From Osmia lignaria lignaria (taxonomy: Eukaryota; Arthropoda; Insecta; Hymenoptera; Megachilidae): a DNA stretch of 64,000 nt. The DNA lies in contig NC_135035.1 in the NCBI RefSeq assembly GCF_051020975.1, positions 6,758,001-6,822,000 on the forward strand, given 5' to 3'. The notes below the pieces were generated by a model that saw only the letters and a program-made list of their open reading frames with translations, did no database searches and was not told the origin of the DNA. Below, piece by piece: positions 24,505 through 38,651 of the stretch. Position 1 is the first letter of the stretch, and each line of letters opens with the position of its first letter. A program made the position numbers and the translations under genes.

Positions 24505-27500
24505 GGTTTAAAAAAGATTCGTAGATATTTTTAACCAGTAACTGATAAATGGTCATTCGGTCGACTGCAAAATCGTATAGAAGTGTTTTTTGCGCGAGCG
24601 AGTAGAAACTCGATAAAGCAATTCGCTGTTAAATGAGACATCAGAAAAAGTTCAATTAATATTTCTATCAACGTACGTATGGATTGAAGGGGCGGGTTTG
24701 TTTGGTCGGATAAAAAGACGAGTAGGACGGTTTCGATGTAATCAAGGAGGTCAGACTCGGGCCAGCGACTGGTTCCATTCAACTTTCGAAATGAAGCGCG
24801 ATGCATCTTTAATTAAATCTCTGGCGTTCGGGGCTCGAAATTTATTCCGTGCATTCCAATCCCTGTTGTAGTTGAACTGTCCCCGTCCATTCCTCTTTCT
24901 TCGGCAACCCATCCCTACCATCACGTTCGTCTTTGGATTTTTTCCAAGCTCGTGCTACAAATTTTAAGCGACGTGTCTCGTGGACGGTCGAGATTTCAAA
25001 GCTCTCTAGCGAGCTATAGCCACCTCGTTTTCCCTTATTTTCGTCTGTACGTGTCCACCTGCTCGTTGCAGTTTCTCCTGATATCGGGGCTGAGGTTTCC
25101 ACGAATTCGTTGCACTTTTCTTCAACGCGACGATTAAACGAACCGAACGTCTTTCCTGAACTTCTCCACCAGCCGTTTATGTAATAAACTTCGAAACTTT
25201 AAGCTTTAAATTGATATTATGTAATTATAATTTTACGACACTTTTATGCTGTTACACTTTGAAGTTTTAATATTGCCTTATTGCAAATATTACTTTTGAA
25301 ATACGATAATAGAGATAAAACGTAATTAAAAATAAAAGCTCTAATGAACCGTTCCATCTTTTTTATACTGAAAATGATTTTCCTGTCCCGGGAGATATGG
25401 CCGGCCAGTGGGGAAAAAGAGCATCCGTAATATATAGAGTGCGTCAGGCAGAAGATTTAAATTTTAAATGGCATACCGTAAATACATACCGTTGCATGTG
25501 CACGCACACACGTTCTGTCAGTCGGGTTCGGGTCGGATAGCTGTAATTCGCTGTTTCCCCACGCCTCCTGATCGAACCGTCCTTTTTACCGTCCGATCGA
25601 ACCACTAGATATTTGCCCAAGCAGACATCTCGCGCTGTTTCGATGTCCCCTCTGGATATATTGCTCATGGAATTATTAGAAGCCTGAACGAAATGGTTGG
25701 TTATACGTAGCTCCATTTACTTGGCTCGCTCGTTTTTTCTCATTTTTCTCGATATTCAAAAGAAATACGAGGAATCCGCTCGAAGAGCAATGTTGAACGT
25801 ACACCGACTGATTCGAAAAACGATTTCAAATCTGATTTATCCTTGGGCTATTTGTGCTCGGATTAGAGCCGCGATTCCTTTGTTATTTTTAACATATTTG
25901 AGGAAATTGTCATCGAGTTTATGGAAATAAACTGGGAGATAAAATTATGGGAGAATTATGGGAAATAAAATAGAGGAGTATTTATATAAAAATATGGCTA
26001 AAAGATTATTCTAAATTTTGCAATCTTGTTTCTTAACTTAAATTGTTTGTATAATAATTTTTGAAGAGTCTACGAGAGTCTATGTTGAAATACCGAAAGC
26101 AATCGCTCGTCTCTGTATTTGTAAAGTGCTTCAATTAATCTGTACACGAAATAACACAGTAGTAAATTATTGTATGTAACTGCAGTATTGTTTGGTTGTA
26201 AAGCGAAGAAATAAAGTGCAACTGGTAGAAATAAAAAACATAAATACATTCGCTAATTGGAAAGCTTCGAGAGCTAGGTAAACAACTTTACATTCTAAAG
26301 AGGGAGAAACAAGAGTGTAAGAGAAAGTTTAATTTAAAAAAATTATTAAAGGGGTTAATTAAGAGCACTGGATACGTAGGATACTTTAATGAAATAAACA
26401 AACGAGTAATATTTTGGATATAGAACAGGGTCTTTCATCACTTTCATTTACGAGTCACCTTTTCCTACTAGAAACAACAGAATAATTACTCTGCAAAATT
26501 GAACGAAGCGTTTCACTTTGTCCCGTATCACCAACGCGCATTGTATTCAAATTAGCTTAACAGGGCGCATCTATCAAACGACAAATCCTAATTACGGATA
26601 TCACGATCGCTGTCGAACAAAAATTTCAATCTCGATTATCTGGATTCATTGCACTCGGACTCGCACGTGCATCAGTTACGACGACCCATTAATTAACGTA
26701 AATGCGAACAGCTCGCGGTGGACAGAAGATCTCTTTGTCCGCGGTATCCGGCCCCATCAGCTCCGCATCGATCCGCAAGATAAGGCCTGGTTCAAACTAG
26801 CAATCCTTATCACTTAACATTCCACCAATTCCTTTCGATTTCATCAAACATTTTCTATGAATAATTTTCCAAATTTTATTCATAATTAACACGAATAGTG
26901 CAATTCACACCAGTTAATTATGTTTGTCATCGAGAAGATCGCTGAATCATCAAAGGATGAAACTCGGTTTCGACAAATTACCATGACAGTTGTCGCTCAT
27001 TCGAAGCAGGCCTAAACATCGCTTTCCACGTAGCTACGCCGGTGCTGATCGATTTGTTCTTCGGTGTAAATGCGGCTTAACGGAGGTTGCTTACGGTTCT
27101 GAGCGAACCCCATCCGGTTGCATAGCGACTTGCAGGCAAACATGTGGTTAGACCGGTTGACTCAGACAGGTCGGTTTGCTTCTCTCCATCGGCCCTTTCT
27201 CTCGTCTCCTTTACCATCTCTCGCTGAGATACCTTCTTCCTCTCTTTACGGTGAATCTATCCGGTGTATCTCGGCAGCATCCTCCCGCGGCGTTATGACT
27301 TCGTACATTCGATCATGCTGCAACTGCACCGGTTGCAACCGTGAGAACACAAAGCGAGCATCGGAATGATGCTTATCTATGATAGCTGTTCAGTGATTTA
27401 TTTTTGATTGATTTATTCCTTTTAATCGGATATTGAGTTTTGATAATCTTCTTTAGATTCTTATTTCGTTATCATACTACTGGTAAGAAAAATTTAAAAA

Positions 27501-28462
27501 GAAATAAAAAAATGATGATTGCCATGCAATCAGTGATCGAACGTACGGAGTGACTTAATTAGGATGAGCTGTAATTCTTGATTTTCTGGATGGTAGGAAA
27601 AAGTGGCTGGTTTAATAAAATTCATTTACTGCATTCAGGTTTTTTGTCGGTGCATTTATGCACCGGAAAAGGGTAGTTACGTGTTGTTGTTTTTATTCAC
27701 GTGATCTTTTATTAAAATTCATACCGTCGCTTCAGTTTCTTTCAAAGGTGGGGGATTTAAGGCAACCTCCTGTGGCGCTGTGTCACAGTTAATGAAGTCA
27801 ATAAAATTTTAATTGAATTTCATTTAATTAAATTTCATGAAAACCGGTTTAATGAAATTCAATTCGGTGCATCGAGCATTTTTATCGCGGATGCACCAGG
27901 AAGATGCATTTTACTTTGTCGTTTACTTTCTTCGTTTCAATTTTAAAGAGCCTTCCATTGAAATCCATAGAGTTTCTTGAAATTTTCAACAATATCGCGA
28001 TGGAGGATGGATTGCGGGTGCCGAGGGCTGACGCCTCGATTGAATATCCGACGTTTCGAGGAAAGCAAGCAACATGGATGCTCCAGGGACAGAAACATCC
28101 ACAAGGGGTTATGGAAATGTGGAAATGCACGCATATCGAATGCGAGCATGGTGAAATCGAAAAGCTGAGACTGTCGAGTGGACGCCGCTTTCGCGAAGAA
28201 CCGCGAGGGAATATTTTTCCGATTTCTTCCCTTTAACCGCACTACTCTCGACTCACGCGTTAATAATTGAAAGGGAAATCGGATAGATCCTTCCGCAGAG
28301 TTTCCGAGAGCTTTTTACCGCGGTTATCCTTTGATATTCTCAAAGTTTTTATCGAAAAACAGGGTTCTTGTTCTTTATGAAAAATTTATTACTTCTGGTG
28401 TATTTCATCAATTTTTGAAGTAACAGAAACGGATGATATGAAATTTTTAGATGTTTGAAATA

Positions 28463-29027
28463 CAATGGCCCGAAAAAGTATTCGGACACCGTTTAAAACA
28501 GAATACCTACCTTCTTTAAAATTAGACCAAATGGATAAAATTGGAAAATTTTAATTACTTGTAACTTCTAAGTGCATTGACCGATCTCGATGAAATTTTC
28601 AGCACGCACATAACTTATTTGAATCTACGAAAGACATATTTTAAATTTTCATTTATAGGCTCACATAAAAAAGTTGAAAAATTACCCTTCACTATCTTTC
28701 ACGATTTCAACAAATTGTAATTTTTTAAAACGACAAAAGCACATATTTTAGTAAATTAATTTGTATAACTTCTCAAAAAACCTCAAGCCATTTGGTCCAA
28801 TTTTAATACTAGGTTTCGGACTTCATTTATGCAATCCTATCAAATTTAATTAACTTATATTGAGTCCGTTAAGATCGTAATTGTTTTTAAATTAAATTAA
28901 TCGTTTTTTTTTTTAAAGAAAATACCTGGTTTCCCCTTTACCCGTCAATTTGACGGGTGTCCGTAAACCTAGTGTTAAAGGAGGTATTTTGTTTTAAACG
29001 GTGTCCGAATACTTTTTCAACCCACTG
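28463..29027. mobile_element. Tc1/mariner-type MITE, 565 bp, with nested insertion
   Basis: TA dinucleotides flank ends CAATGGCCCGAAAAAGTATTC and ...GAATACTTTTTCAACCCACTG. The next blocks CGGACACCGTTTAAAACA and TGTTTTAAACGGTGTCCG-like sequence also pair. It is related to the 17,291 element through TTTAAAACAGAATACCT and TTTGGTCCAATTTTA. A second element is inserted near its right end. No transposase frame. Confidence 0.82.
28808..28973. mobile_element. Element nested inside the mariner MITE
   Basis: Inverted ends ACTAGGTTTCGGAC and GTCCGTAAACCTAGT bound 166 bp that interrupt the otherwise continuous arm of the host MITE. Near its right end is the perfect palindrome CCCGTCAATTTGACGGG (28,940-28,956). 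Family unknown; no clear target duplication. Confidence 0.6.
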
Positions 29028-31830
29028 TATATAAAATATCTGTAAATAAAATTACTCTTCGTTCGATGCGAAACAATCAGGGATTATGCAAAAGGTGCAA
29101 TTATAGAAACGAACGGAAGCGTGATATTAGCTGGATGTTATTGCGGATTTCCCTGTTAATACGCTAAATTTAATGGTAATTTCCCGCCGTATCATTAAGA
29201 TATGCCGCGATACAGTTGAAATAAAAATGGTGTCGAGGCAGAACTGGATCCGTAGAAAAGGGAAAGGAATATTTTATCGGCGAGAAGTTTCGTGATCGTA
29301 AACGTCACGTGAAGCCACGGATAATTTCACGTTGCGTTGAAATTCATTCGGGTCGGTGTAAAACGGGTGCGTGGAAAGGAGTAAATACTAGCTGTGGTCA
29401 CATGTAAAACGCGATCTCCAACACGAAGGAAATAAAGCCACCGGTAGAAAAGTAAAACCAGTCACGTAATATCTGGCTACCGCTTGCTTAAGCCCCGTTT
29501 TTCACCTTAATACATATTTCGTGTCACTGAAACGCTTTCCATACAATTTTTACCGTAAACCGTGTCGATCTAACCGGAGTTACTTTTCGTTTAAAAAGAA
29601 AATTTATTTTTTATTTCAAACCGACGGAAATTGAGAAATCGAACGAACCCGATGACGTAGACGCATCCGTGATCGTCGGATTTCCGCCAGATATCAACGA
29701 AATAAATTGTCTGTGCTCGTTTTTCCTCTTTCGAACCGTGCGTGCAGCGTACCTCGTGATTACACGCGTCGCGACTCCGTTTTGTAATTGTAACCGCGTC
29801 GTTTTAACCGAACTCTGCAACATCGTTCGTTCCCTGTTCCCGTATGAATTTCAGCCCCGCGGAATAAAAGCAGCACGGTCGGGGGGATTTATTATCGAGA
29901 TTTTCGGCGTCGATAATATAATAGTCCCGCGGCATGCACGCGTTCCTCGTTAAACAATATTGCTGCCGGCTTGATGAAACAGCGAGCTCGATGCATCGAG
30001 ACGAGTTTTTACGTTTTTAATGACTCGGCCGCGCCAAGTACTCGGGGAATAACGTGTTTCTGGATAATTCAGGCGAACGGAACTACGTGTGGGAGACGCG
30101 TGGCGCATGTTTAATGAGGAGATACTTCCAGAGGATGTCTGAACCGCATCGCGGATGAAAGTGATAAGATATTGCTGGTGCATTGTGCAGATTAAAGAGG
30201 AAATCTTGATTTCAAAGTCTCGGATTGGAGACTCACAAAGGAAAGTTGATCGTACGATTCGTCAGATTTATATTTCCAAGCTGCTTTAAATTTTTACAAT
30301 GCAGGTAGATCTGTGATATTATCCTCTCTTCTGAAGTTTGTTTAAAATAACTGGTTACTCGGGTCTTTTTTCGAGAAGAGTGGAGATACTGTAATTACAT
30401 TCATGGAACAATGATTATATGCCTGTTGTATCGTTATGATTAATATACTGTTTGAATTTCTACGTGGCATGAATCGAATCTGTTTTACGAGTTGGCGTTA
30501 CGCTTCCGTAAGTAGGTTATCGACCGTATCGGCTGTAAAGATACAGTTTTCAACATGTTTCACCTCACCTACGTGGCAGTCTTCGTTTAAATATAAATTG
30601 AGTATATTATTCCAATTTGAACATCTGCAAATAGATCTAAAATAAATTATGTTAACACTATCAGGTATTCCTAATTATGATGCTTAACATTTCACGCCAT
30701 TGTTCTTTTTCTTTCTTAGAAAAGAAAATAGAAACATTTAATTTCATTAGTAATTGCCATGTATGGTCATCAAAATGTTAATTAAATTGTTTCCGACGAA
30801 ACGTGCTAACGGTAATGTTAATGAATTTCTTTTTGAACCGTGTTATCGTTAGATTCTAATCTAACGTTATATTACAATCCAGGGGGGCAAAATAATTTAG
30901 CCTCGCTACCAGTTTGTCTGCGATAATTCGTATTTGCGGATAAACAAGAGGTAAACCGTTTTAACGTTATCGATGTTAATATTTGCGTGGGCACACAAAC
31001 ATCGTATGTATATGAATATCTGTGGCTAATATCGTATGCTGGCCGAGAAACTCGTTAAAAAAGGTTTTATCGAAATCACCAGGTTAATTAGCGACTTTCC
31101 TATGCTCGAGATAATTTTGAATAATGCACGAGATAATTGAAATCAACGATAGTGCAAATTTGGAAGGTAAACAGCAAAAATCTGTTACAAAATTTCCTCG
31201 GTGGATTCTAAAATGAAATATAAAACATTATTTGCACTAGTAATTTTCTTTACATGACTCTTGCAATTTTACATTTCATTTTTCATTTATTTTTTCTATA
31301 CATTTGCATAAGCATCCGCAGCTCATTAGACTGTTATTTTCCAAGAGAACGAAACGAAGATGTAATGATTATAAAGATGGTGAATTTTATGCAACCGAAC
31401 GGCATTCTTTGACCGTAAGTATGTTGTACGTCAGATTCCGTGTAATTTCTATCTGTGTATATGTACGATGGTCGCAACAGCATCCGCCCCAGTACAAGTA
31501 TCCATATACGTTTTATTAGAGCCGAATGGAATATACGTTGTTTGGTTCTCGAGGATTTACCGGTTCTGGAAATGTTGAAGAGACCCAAACAAGGTAGAGC
31601 AACCTTTGGCAAGGTAGCTATTAGAATTGCCTTGGGAATTTCATACGACTGCTCTTCAAGTACTTAGTATTTCCTTTTTGATGTGTCTAATTGATTTCCA
31701 ATTAATTCTAATTAATTTAAAGCTTAAAATTTGATAAAAATGACCATGCAAATCGTTCGTAAGCTATGAAAGGGTTAAAATGAACTGACTGTTGCCCCAG
31801 TTAGCATAGACTCTTATGACAGTCAGATTG

Positions 31831-32469
31831 TTAACCCTTTGACAGTGGTACGTATTTGTACCACCTTTTTCTTTAATTTGGAATTGATTTGCAGATTTTT
31901 TCAACATGTGAGTACTTTTTAGACTCTTACGGTTCCAAGTTATATAATTTTCATGGAAAACAATTAATTGTAAATAATTAAAACACAGACAACTCGGGTT
32001 TTTTCACAGTAAATTCGGTTATTCAAAATTTTGGCGCATGTATTCTATACCCAATACAATAACATATATTTTTATCAGAATTTTTTGCATACCAGTTTTC
32101 ACGAAAACAATTTTTGAATTTTCCAATGTAAGCGTTTAGTGGAGAGGGAGAGGGTTTCGTCTCCCCGGGTGCCTTTGGTTCTGGCCGGGGACCGCTAGGT
32201 GGCGGCGAGATAACAGTGTTCTCGCTAGTGGTCGCCCGGCATGCAATTCTAATACTAATTCTAATAGGAGTTCGTCTGTACTATATATAGGATCGTCTGT
32301 TGTCAGCTCTACTGACAAACGAAACGACATTTTCTCCCCTCTCCTACACCAAAAATTGAATTTTGCAATTCTGACGTCAGAATCATAATCAGCGACCCCA
32401 GAAACCCTTAGAATACCCTTAGATTTCGATAATTTGTTCGGAATAAAAATGTGCCCCTCAAAGGGTTAA
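31831..32469. mobile_element. TTAA-CCC MITE, host of a nested 222-bp element
   Basis: TTAACCCTTTGA starts the element and TCAAAGGGTTAA ends it, with TTAA at both edges. Removing the nested block at 32,127-32,348 and one copy of its CCAA flank leaves about 413 bp. The ends match the 5461 and 43,110 elements. Directly left, another AAAGGGTTAA at 31,769-31,778 suggests a further decayed copy. Confidence 0.6.
32127..32348 (-). mobile_element. GC-rich 230-bp element, copy A (inverted)
   Basis: This is the reverse complement of the elements at 47,811 and 61,913. Ends are TGTAAGCG...CCTACA and the flanks are CCAA on both sides, an apparent 4-bp target duplication. It is strongly GC-rich against an AT-rich background. 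It keeps the inner hairpin (TTGTCAG 32,300-32,306, CTGACAA 32,312-32,318) and a CTCF-like motif at 32,192-32,205, which reads forward on the plus strand. It is inserted into the TTAA-CCC MITE at 31,831-32,469. Whether it is a MITE or a solo LTR is discussed in the findings. Confidence 0.8.
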
Positions 32470-34946
32470 ACCATATCTCGTTTACCAGTTTCAACTGGAA
32501 AAGAGTGATTTCGTAGAAAGGTTGATGACCTGCGGTGTGTAGGAGTGATGATACCTCTTCACCCACTGCTCTCAGTCTCTAATGATCATTGTCCGCTTCC
32601 CGTTACCAATATCCTTATTATCGGTCAACCGCTTCTCTATCCGCAACGCGTTGTGTACGCGGTCATACCAAATCCCATTATAATTACTAATGTGTTTGCC
32701 CGCAACTGACTTTAATTGCTAGCCTGCTCTTCGATAGCCTCGTTTATCTCCACGATTGCGATCATGTGTGCCCGATGAACCTTCCGCATGCATTCATGCG
32801 CGTTAATTTAACATTGCTCTTTAAGAAGAATGGCGATTGTAATTCTTCCATAACCTTTCACGGTCCAGGCGTGCAAACAGGTTCAAGGAAATCGTGTTAT
32901 TTGAAAATTTTACGAACTTCCGACTGGGATAATGGGATAAATACGTACGAGCTGAATATTCGCGAAATTAAATTAAATATCGCGGTACGAAAGGTTCATT
33001 TTTCGTCGTAATTGAATGGAACGGTGTAGAGAGAGAAGGATGTTTAAGTGACTTGGTGACCCAACGGAACATTGACTTTCTTAAGATTCCGGAAAACTCA
33101 AAACTACGAACTGCTGCGGGCGTATTCGAGCGGAATGCCGAAGAAAAGGGGGATCGGTGGGTGAAAATTAGCTCGTTGCTGTGCATTGCAACATACCTTG
33201 CGCGGTGAACTTGGCAGAGTCGGCTTAACGACCGAGCCACGATTTTCTGCGATCGTATCACTAATTGACGTGTAATTAATTCGAATCGCCAGTGGGTGAA
33301 ACCCGCGTTATTTTCTTCTTAATAGAGGAAACTTTTTCGATTTAGATTCTTTCTGCATTTGGAATATTTTCTATATTTGTATATTTTTTCCTCAGTTTTT
33401 GGTTGATATAGAGATTTTGTAGAATGAATAATATTCTTTATTTCTTCACAAAGATTCACAGTAAGCAACAGACTATCGACTTGGCAACAAAGGCGAGGAA
33501 GAAGCGAAGGGAAAAAAGGAGAAAGAAATTGTATTTACCGTAGGATTTTTCTTTTTCACACGTTGTTGAACAGGGATCAATGTTTGCAGACGAAACGTAG
33601 GAAGAGCGTAAACTGTTCTCAAATAGAAAGAGCATAATCGTAGAGAAGAGTCACGGTTCTTTGTAGACGTCGTTGTTGTCGGTACACTCGTTGTTAATGC
33701 GGGAAATCCAATTTTCTCTCGGCAGAAAGTCGAGTTTTGTAGCCTTTCAACTTCTCTTTTTTTCCCTTCGATTCTTCTTTTCGTAGGGCTTTTCTTTGGT
33801 TCGGAATTCAATTCCGAACCGTTAAACTTTTGTCATTTCAAGAGGGTGAGAGTTAAACGTTCTCAAAGCAAGTAGGATTAGGATTGATTCGATCACGTTT
33901 AGATCCTTACCGATTTTACGAGCTGCTAGCCCGATAAATTCCCTGGTTTATGGATCATTTCTTTCGAATTAACGAATGTACGTTCCATCTGCTTTATTCC
34001 CTTTTTTTATCGTCCTTAAGTCTGAAACTGCTTTCGTTGGATTGCAAGCATCAAAGTTTGTTAAAATTATAACACGTTCTCTTTCCACTTCTATGTCCTT
34101 CGATTTTTCATTTCAACGATTCTTCAGAATAATCGTAAGCGACATTATCATAGATTAAACATCCATAGAACTATTTATAAAACGAATTGATTAACATTGA
34201 TGTAATCTGTGTCGACACAAGTGGCTGCAATTTCTTTTATTTAAATTCGATGTAACATTTAGTTACACAGGAGGCTCTAATGGATGTGTAGAAATTGTTC
34301 AAACAAATTTCCAGATAAGTGAACGTTTGTCGCAATATTTCACACTTGACAAAAGCAAATAACACCATTTTAACATACATAGGTGATATTAAAAATATTA
34401 TGTTTGATTTATTTAATCTTTTACCATCATTGAATTGTAACTCGGCCCACTCGGGTCAAATGTGCTCTGGCAATAGCATACCACGGTGATTATCTTGGAA
34501 GAAAAGTAAAGGGAACGGCTGATAATAACGCTGTATTATCTGGTTGTACAATGGAACACGCGAACGATGTACCGTACAAGGATGCAAAATTTTAGCTTTC
34601 GTCGACGGAAGGAGAGTTAGAGAGGAAGTGTGAGTAGAGTAGAAGAGGAGTGAATTCACATTCCATCTACGTCCCTCGTTTCCTGTCCCTGTCCGAACTC
34701 AGAAAGTTTTCCCGTTGTAACAGCTGCGACCCGCCAGAGAGAAGCGGTTTTAATTGGGTCCGTAGCATTTGCACGTAGAAACCGTACCTTAAGGTACACG
34801 TCTGTAATTGCTACGAATGGACCTATGAAGCTCCGGCCCCTTTCGAACAGGCGCAACTCCAGTGAATGGCTATTTCGTTCCTTTGTTCCGTAATAAAAAA
34901 TTACATCCGTTTGATATTTTTCAGTATTTCCGTATCGTTTGTTATT

Positions 34947-35482
34947 TTAAGGGTAATTTACAAGATTTTTTTTGCCCAATGTCCTAATAAATATTTACTA
35001 TGAAGTGAAATATACCATCGAAAGTAGTGTTAAGATTTTTAAAAAAATAAAGTGTTAAAGTGCCACTTGAGGTGGACACGAAATCTTCCAAACTGCTTAT
35101 TTGAAATCAGAGTCAAAGAAGATCGAGTTAGTATATTGTATTGTTAAGGGCCTGAACAAAGGATTTTTAATTCCGTTGAAAAATCTTTTTTTATTGCAAA
35201 GAAAACAAAATTTGACCACTTCAAAAACCGGATTTTTCAGTAAAATTCTTGTCATTTTGGTGAAAATCAAATTTTCGCAAAACCCTTCGTTAAGGCCCTT
35301 AACAATACAATATACTAACTAAATCTTCTTTGGTTTTGATTTCTACGAGAAGAGCTGTATTTCCCTCATTATTTAACATTTTTTAAAAACTCTTAAATAT
35401 TTATTCATATTCATTTATTCACTTCATATTAAATATTGATTAGTACGGCAAAAAAAATCTTGAAAATTGCGTAACCCTTTAA
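34947..35482. mobile_element. Large TTAA-flanked palindromic MITE, 536 bp
   Basis: TTAA at 34,947-34,950 and 35,479-35,482 bounds arms that pair over most of their length. Outer blocks AAGATTTTTTTTGCC and GGCAAAAAAAATCTT match, and inner blocks GTTAGTATATTGTATTGTTA and its inverse are perfect. Terminal GGGTAA/TTACCC-like sequence again resembles TTAA-target elements. Non-coding. Confidence 0.75.
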
Positions 35483-37730
35483 AAAAGTAGAGTTCACGAA
35501 TTTTTATACAATTAAACGCTGGGTAATTTCCTGTTAGGACTATCTTGTGCTCGATAATTCCCGTTCCTTAGAAATGTCTGCCTTCAGAGCTCCGAATGCA
35601 GGGAATTACAGAGCTTCTTCTGTAATAGTAACAGATTATTCCTCTACCTGCCACATTTATTTCCTAACCTTTGGCGCAGTGAATCAGGCACCATTAAACT
35701 TCCTTTCACGTTGATGAACTCGTTCCATGGCAATCAAAATGAAGAAGCAGCAGAATCGCCGTAAGTTACAGGGAAAGGTTCGAAACGATCGAGATTCCAC
35801 GTCTGACCGGAATTCGCAAACCAGGTTAATCGATCTTGTCCTTGTTCCGCAGCGTCCTGTTCGTAAATCCACTATCGCGAGAAGAAAAATAAACGTTAAC
35901 GTCATTACGTTACAATTGCAACTCATTATACGAGGAAGCTGTTGCACGTTCAACTTCCGCGGTTCCTGGATTCACTGTAGTCGGTAAGATTATGTTTCTG
36001 GAAATGTTCACCGCAACTTTCCCTGATATAAATCATCGCCGCTTGTACATATGCTAGCTGAATGTTACTTACTACACGGAAAACTTTCTACTGTTAATTA
36101 TCCTCGTCTTATTATCGTTTGTACAGTCACAAATATTCCGTTACGTGAGTCGACTTAATTGTACACGCTGCCTCTTCTGTTTCTATTAATTACTCGGTCG
36201 GGTTCAGAGTCTTATTGTTAGAATTTCTGCAAAAAGTAAAATCCTATGATCCCATATCTGAAATTGAAGACATTATCGCGTGATGATGGTGGTTAGGGTC
36301 ATTAACGTACCGACTTGAAGTGTTAACATTGCTCAGATTGTTTCTGAGTTCCTCCTAATTTTATTCTCTAAGAAAATGATTAAATTCCGCGAATCGTTGT
36401 TCGCACCATCACGACAGTCGCAATTTCTATCCAGGTGCGAGGCTATCGCCATGTAAGGGGGCAAACACGTTTCTGCTTTCGCGGTGATACGATGCAATCC
36501 GGTACCATACGATAATGGTAATTAATCAGGTTAATAGATGCTCTTAATTCCGAGCTGTGTCGCCAGCTGGTACAAGTAGCTGCTATTAAAGTGATCAGCG
36601 AAATACGAAATCTGGGACAGGAAGCTGCGAAACCGATCATCATAGACAATAACTCTGTCGTTAAAAGTTGCCGTTCGAATTTTCTACCGTAACGCATTGT
36701 ACATCTCGAACATATTTTGGGTTAAATTCATTTTGCATATTCTAAATAGGTCGAGTAAATTGCTTGTGGAAATTTCGATGTTAGAATTTCCAATCGGACG
36801 CGAATTGAAAACTCGAGTGAAAGCGGAGATAAGTTTATTTGAGAAGTTCGCGAAAGATATCCTGATCGACGATTCACTTGAAAACTGCATTAATCTCGAA
36901 GTTGCGAAGCACGAATCGCTTCGTCGATATTAGCGATGTTAACATTCGACAATCATACGCAACGATCCTCGAGTTCTCCACTTCGTCGAAGGATGCGGAT
37001 GAGCGCGTTCGCTCGTCGAATAGGTTCCCTTTGAACGCGGTGCATTCTCTGCCCCGGTGTTACGTGACGAACGTCATATTGCACACAGGTTAATATTCTC
37101 TCATTCTCGTTCTCTCTTGCTCGCCATATTTCCTGTCTAATGCTACGATGATCGATGGTCATTTTGTTCTGACAAGTTCGATCGAGTTTCGGGCTCGTAG
37201 GCGTGATCATGAACGAAGTTAATTGAGCCACATCGGGGAGCCTCGCTCGGTGTATCGTGTTACTTTAACCCTTTACCGTGTGTGACGTATATGGAGCACG
37301 TGACATTTTCATTTATTTTCCGCGCAGTGAAAATTATTGAAAATAAAAATAGTTTTATTTTGATATTTAAACTGTATCGAAATCGTTGAACACGGAATAG
37401 CGAATAGAAAGTTTGTTGAAAATTTATTAGGTGATTATTGGAACATTGACCGAACGCGCAAAGCTTAGCAAAATTTAACGTTTACGGTAAAAATTTAAAA
37501 CCAGTTCTGGGAGTTATATTGTACCGTTTAGCGATCGGGAAATTGGGATTTTATTAAATTTATAATATTTCGATCTCGTTTCCTCCACGTTTTATTCCAT
37601 TGTTTAATATTTATTTGATTGCTATTTTGATTATTAACACTTTTGTAGTTGGTTATTTTCTCATTTTCTAAAGCTGCTCATCGAATACGATAAAATTGAA
37701 TACCTGGTGGAATATTATACAATTCTGATA

Positions 37731-37751
37731 TTTATTTATTTATTTATTTAC
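37731..37751. repeat. (TTTA)n microsatellite
   Basis: About five perfect TTTA units. Confidence 0.85.
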
Positions 37752-38558
37752 TTTTTTAAACAGGTGAAACCCTTTTTATTTCATTAAAATAAAATCTCCA
37801 ATCTACTCTATTGTTGAAAGATGTCAACGATTGCTTTGATGTAGCAATACCATGAACTACTGACATTTCTATACTAGGTGAAAGGTTAACGTGAAAAGGT
37901 GCATTCTATTGGTATTCCCCTTGTCGTGTCCCCTTGATGTTCTTCAAACATTTGTAACTTCTTCCTCGATACATTCCATTCCATTCTATTTGTCAACGTG
38001 TGTCAAAGAAGTGTGTATGGACAAGTTATTGGAAAGTCGATTGCAATTACATGCACGTTGTTGATCAATTGAAACTTTCACCGTTTGAAAAGTTGCAAAA
38101 TTATGCGCGTCATTAGAGCAGAGTGTCCTATTATCTGCTTTCATTTAAATTCGAATTTCTAATTAAATTCTGAAAACGTGCGAGTTGCTGGGAAGGTAAG
38201 AATTTTTATTCATTAGTAAATAGTATTCGACAGAAAAAGGATGTTCGAAGGAAACTAGGCGTAGGCAATTTTCAGTCGCGTGTTTTCATGTTTCGGTATC
38301 TTCGATCGATGATAAGTACGACGATAAGAACGAGTTTCTTAGTTACTTTATACTTAGTTTCTCTAACCTAATTTGTTAGACTTCAAGGTGGGGAGTGACC
38401 TATTAATGGTCAAATTATTTTTATAAAACCATTGAAATGATGTTAATAAAATTGGCACGAATTCTAAATGGTAATTAATGTTGCAATTAACATTTTTAAA
38501 GTATTTTAAGTAATAGAAAGTTTTAATTTTGGTTCTATTTTGTATAAAGCTGTTCTTT

Positions 38559-38651
38559 AAGAAAATAATTTAAAAATAGAATAAGGATATATATATTTTA
38601 TGTAGAGCAGTTTTTTAAGAAAATAATTTAGAAATAGAAGAAGGATATATA
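38559..38651. repeat. 58-bp tandem duplication
   Basis: AAGAAAATAATTTA starts at 38,559 and again at 38,617, each followed by similar GAATAAGGATATATA-type sequence. Two diverged copies, AT-rich, non-coding. Confidence 0.65.
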
